DNA of 32,601 nt from a bacterium (lineage in GTDB: Bacteria > Bacillota > Clostridia > Christensenellales > CAG-138). Under the pieces are notes generated by a model. It ran no database searches. It saw only the letters and a list, made by a program, of their open reading frames with translations, and was not told the DNA's origin. This document shows, piece by piece, positions 32,279 through 32,601 of the stretch. The DNA lies in NCBI GenBank assembly GCA_022778545.1, contig JALFDW010000009.1:1-32601 (forward strand), in the 5' to 3' direction. Each line of letters opens with the position of its first letter. Position 1 is the first letter of the stretch. Both the position numbers and the translations under genes were made by a program.

Positions 32279-32601
32279 GTCGCTCCCCACACGGGGAGCG
32301 TGGATTGAAATTGAACCGTTCCAGCAGTCGGGTTGGTGATGCCTGGTCGCTCCCCACACGGGGAGCGTGGATTGAAATAGTCAGGTATTTTTGCTTGTGT
32401 GCTCGCTTGGGAGTCGCTCCCCACACGGGGAGCGTGGATTGAAATATTTTATCAGTCAAAGTCTCTCGCAATTCGCCGGGTCGCTCCCCAGTCGGGGAGA
32501 GTGGCTTGAAATCTTCGGTTTCTACTGTTCTGCTTGGGTGTAACAAGTCGCTCCCCACACGGGGAGCGTGGATTGAAATATAGAAAATAGTATTGACTTT
32601 C
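32279..32601 (+). CRISPR. Type I-C CRISPR array, leader-proximal part
   Basis: Five 33-base repeats are visible: 32279-32311, 32346-32378, 32413-32445, 32480-32512 and 32547-32579. They begin GTCGCTCCCC and end GGATTGAAAT, typical of type I-C, with an 8-bp stem CGCTCCCC/GGGGAGCG and loop ACAC. The four complete spacers are all exactly 34 bases (32312-32345, 32379-32412, 32446-32479, 32513-32546); a fifth is cut by the window end. The repeat polarity and leader place transcription on the plus strand, away from cas2. Four repeats are identical; the fourth differs at four positions. By reading alone I see no match of a spacer to the rest of the window. Confidence 0.98.
32480..32512 (+). repeat. 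Divergent fourth CRISPR repeat
   Basis: Compared with the other four repeats it has loop AGTC instead of ACAC, GAGAG instead of GAGCG after the stem, and GGCTTGAAAT instead of GGATTGAAAT. One stem pair is lost and the part that would become the 5' handle of the next crRNA is changed. Confidence 0.9.

Noticed and set aside
32103-32558. Minus-strand open frames through the CRISPR array
   Set aside because: The repeated peptide (GSD, PRSPCGER) is just the translated CRISPR repeat.

Overview
The window looks like a chromosomal segment of a fairly GC-rich Clostridia-type Firmicute. The evidence is a long-form SRP RNA with an Alu domain, a YqzL-like small protein beside recO, a YabE-like G5/3D protein followed by rsmA, a MecA-type class B penicillin-binding protein with a lipobox, a biosynthetic thiolase, a pyruvate phosphate dikinase, strong purine-rich ribosome sites and a sortase-type anchored surface protein. 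I cannot name the genus.

Layout. 1-2345 (-): pyruvate phosphate dikinase, cut by the window edge. 2599-3571: recO (-) and a yqzL-like gene (+). 3574-6680: a cyclase/formamidase-family gene (-) divergent from an M20 amidohydrolase-alanine racemase operon (+). 6740-8909: glycerate kinase (-) divergent from a QueG-like iron-sulfur protein (+). 8910-10757: a non-coding block (candidate small RNA, SRP RNA, AT-rich leader) and then a surface protein. 10825-12448 (-): thiolase and, after a terminator, a FlK-like thioesterase. 12667-14865 (-): PBP, divergent from the 3D protein, rsmA and a GNAT gene (15046-17673, +). 17731-19887 (-): an E2-acyltransferase-like protein and an iron-ADH-like protein, both lacking key catalytic or metal residues. 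20054-23365 (-): a tightly overlapped five-gene operon for the cobamide nucleotide loop (cobT, cobU, cobS, a short CobU-like gene, cobC), divergent from a TIM-barrel gene (23472-24425, +). 24630-32601 (+): a complete type I-C CRISPR-Cas locus (cas3, cas5c, cas8c with an internal cas11c start, cas7c, cas4, cas1, cas2), a leader, and the first five repeats of an array that runs out of the window.

How they work together. The cas genes are one transcription unit with 4-16 nt overlaps or short gaps: Cas5c, Cas7c, Cas8c and Cas11c form the effector, Cas3 degrades the target, and Cas1, Cas2 and Cas4 acquire spacers. The cob operon activates the lower ligand (CobT), activates cobinamide (CobU), joins the two (CobS) and removes the phosphate (CobC). 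No corrin-ring genes are visible, so the segment by itself supports salvage and remodelling rather than complete synthesis.

The most interesting signals are: an internal Shine-Dalgarno plus GTG in cas8c that predicts a separate Cas11c; three genes whose near-consensus promoters place the transcription start at or next to the ATG (leaderless mRNA); two enzyme homologues with substituted active sites; a second, shortened CobU-like ATPase in the cob operon; and several strong hairpins or dyads at promoters and 5' ends. I did not find a wholly new multi-gene system. All promoter and start calls are by eye.
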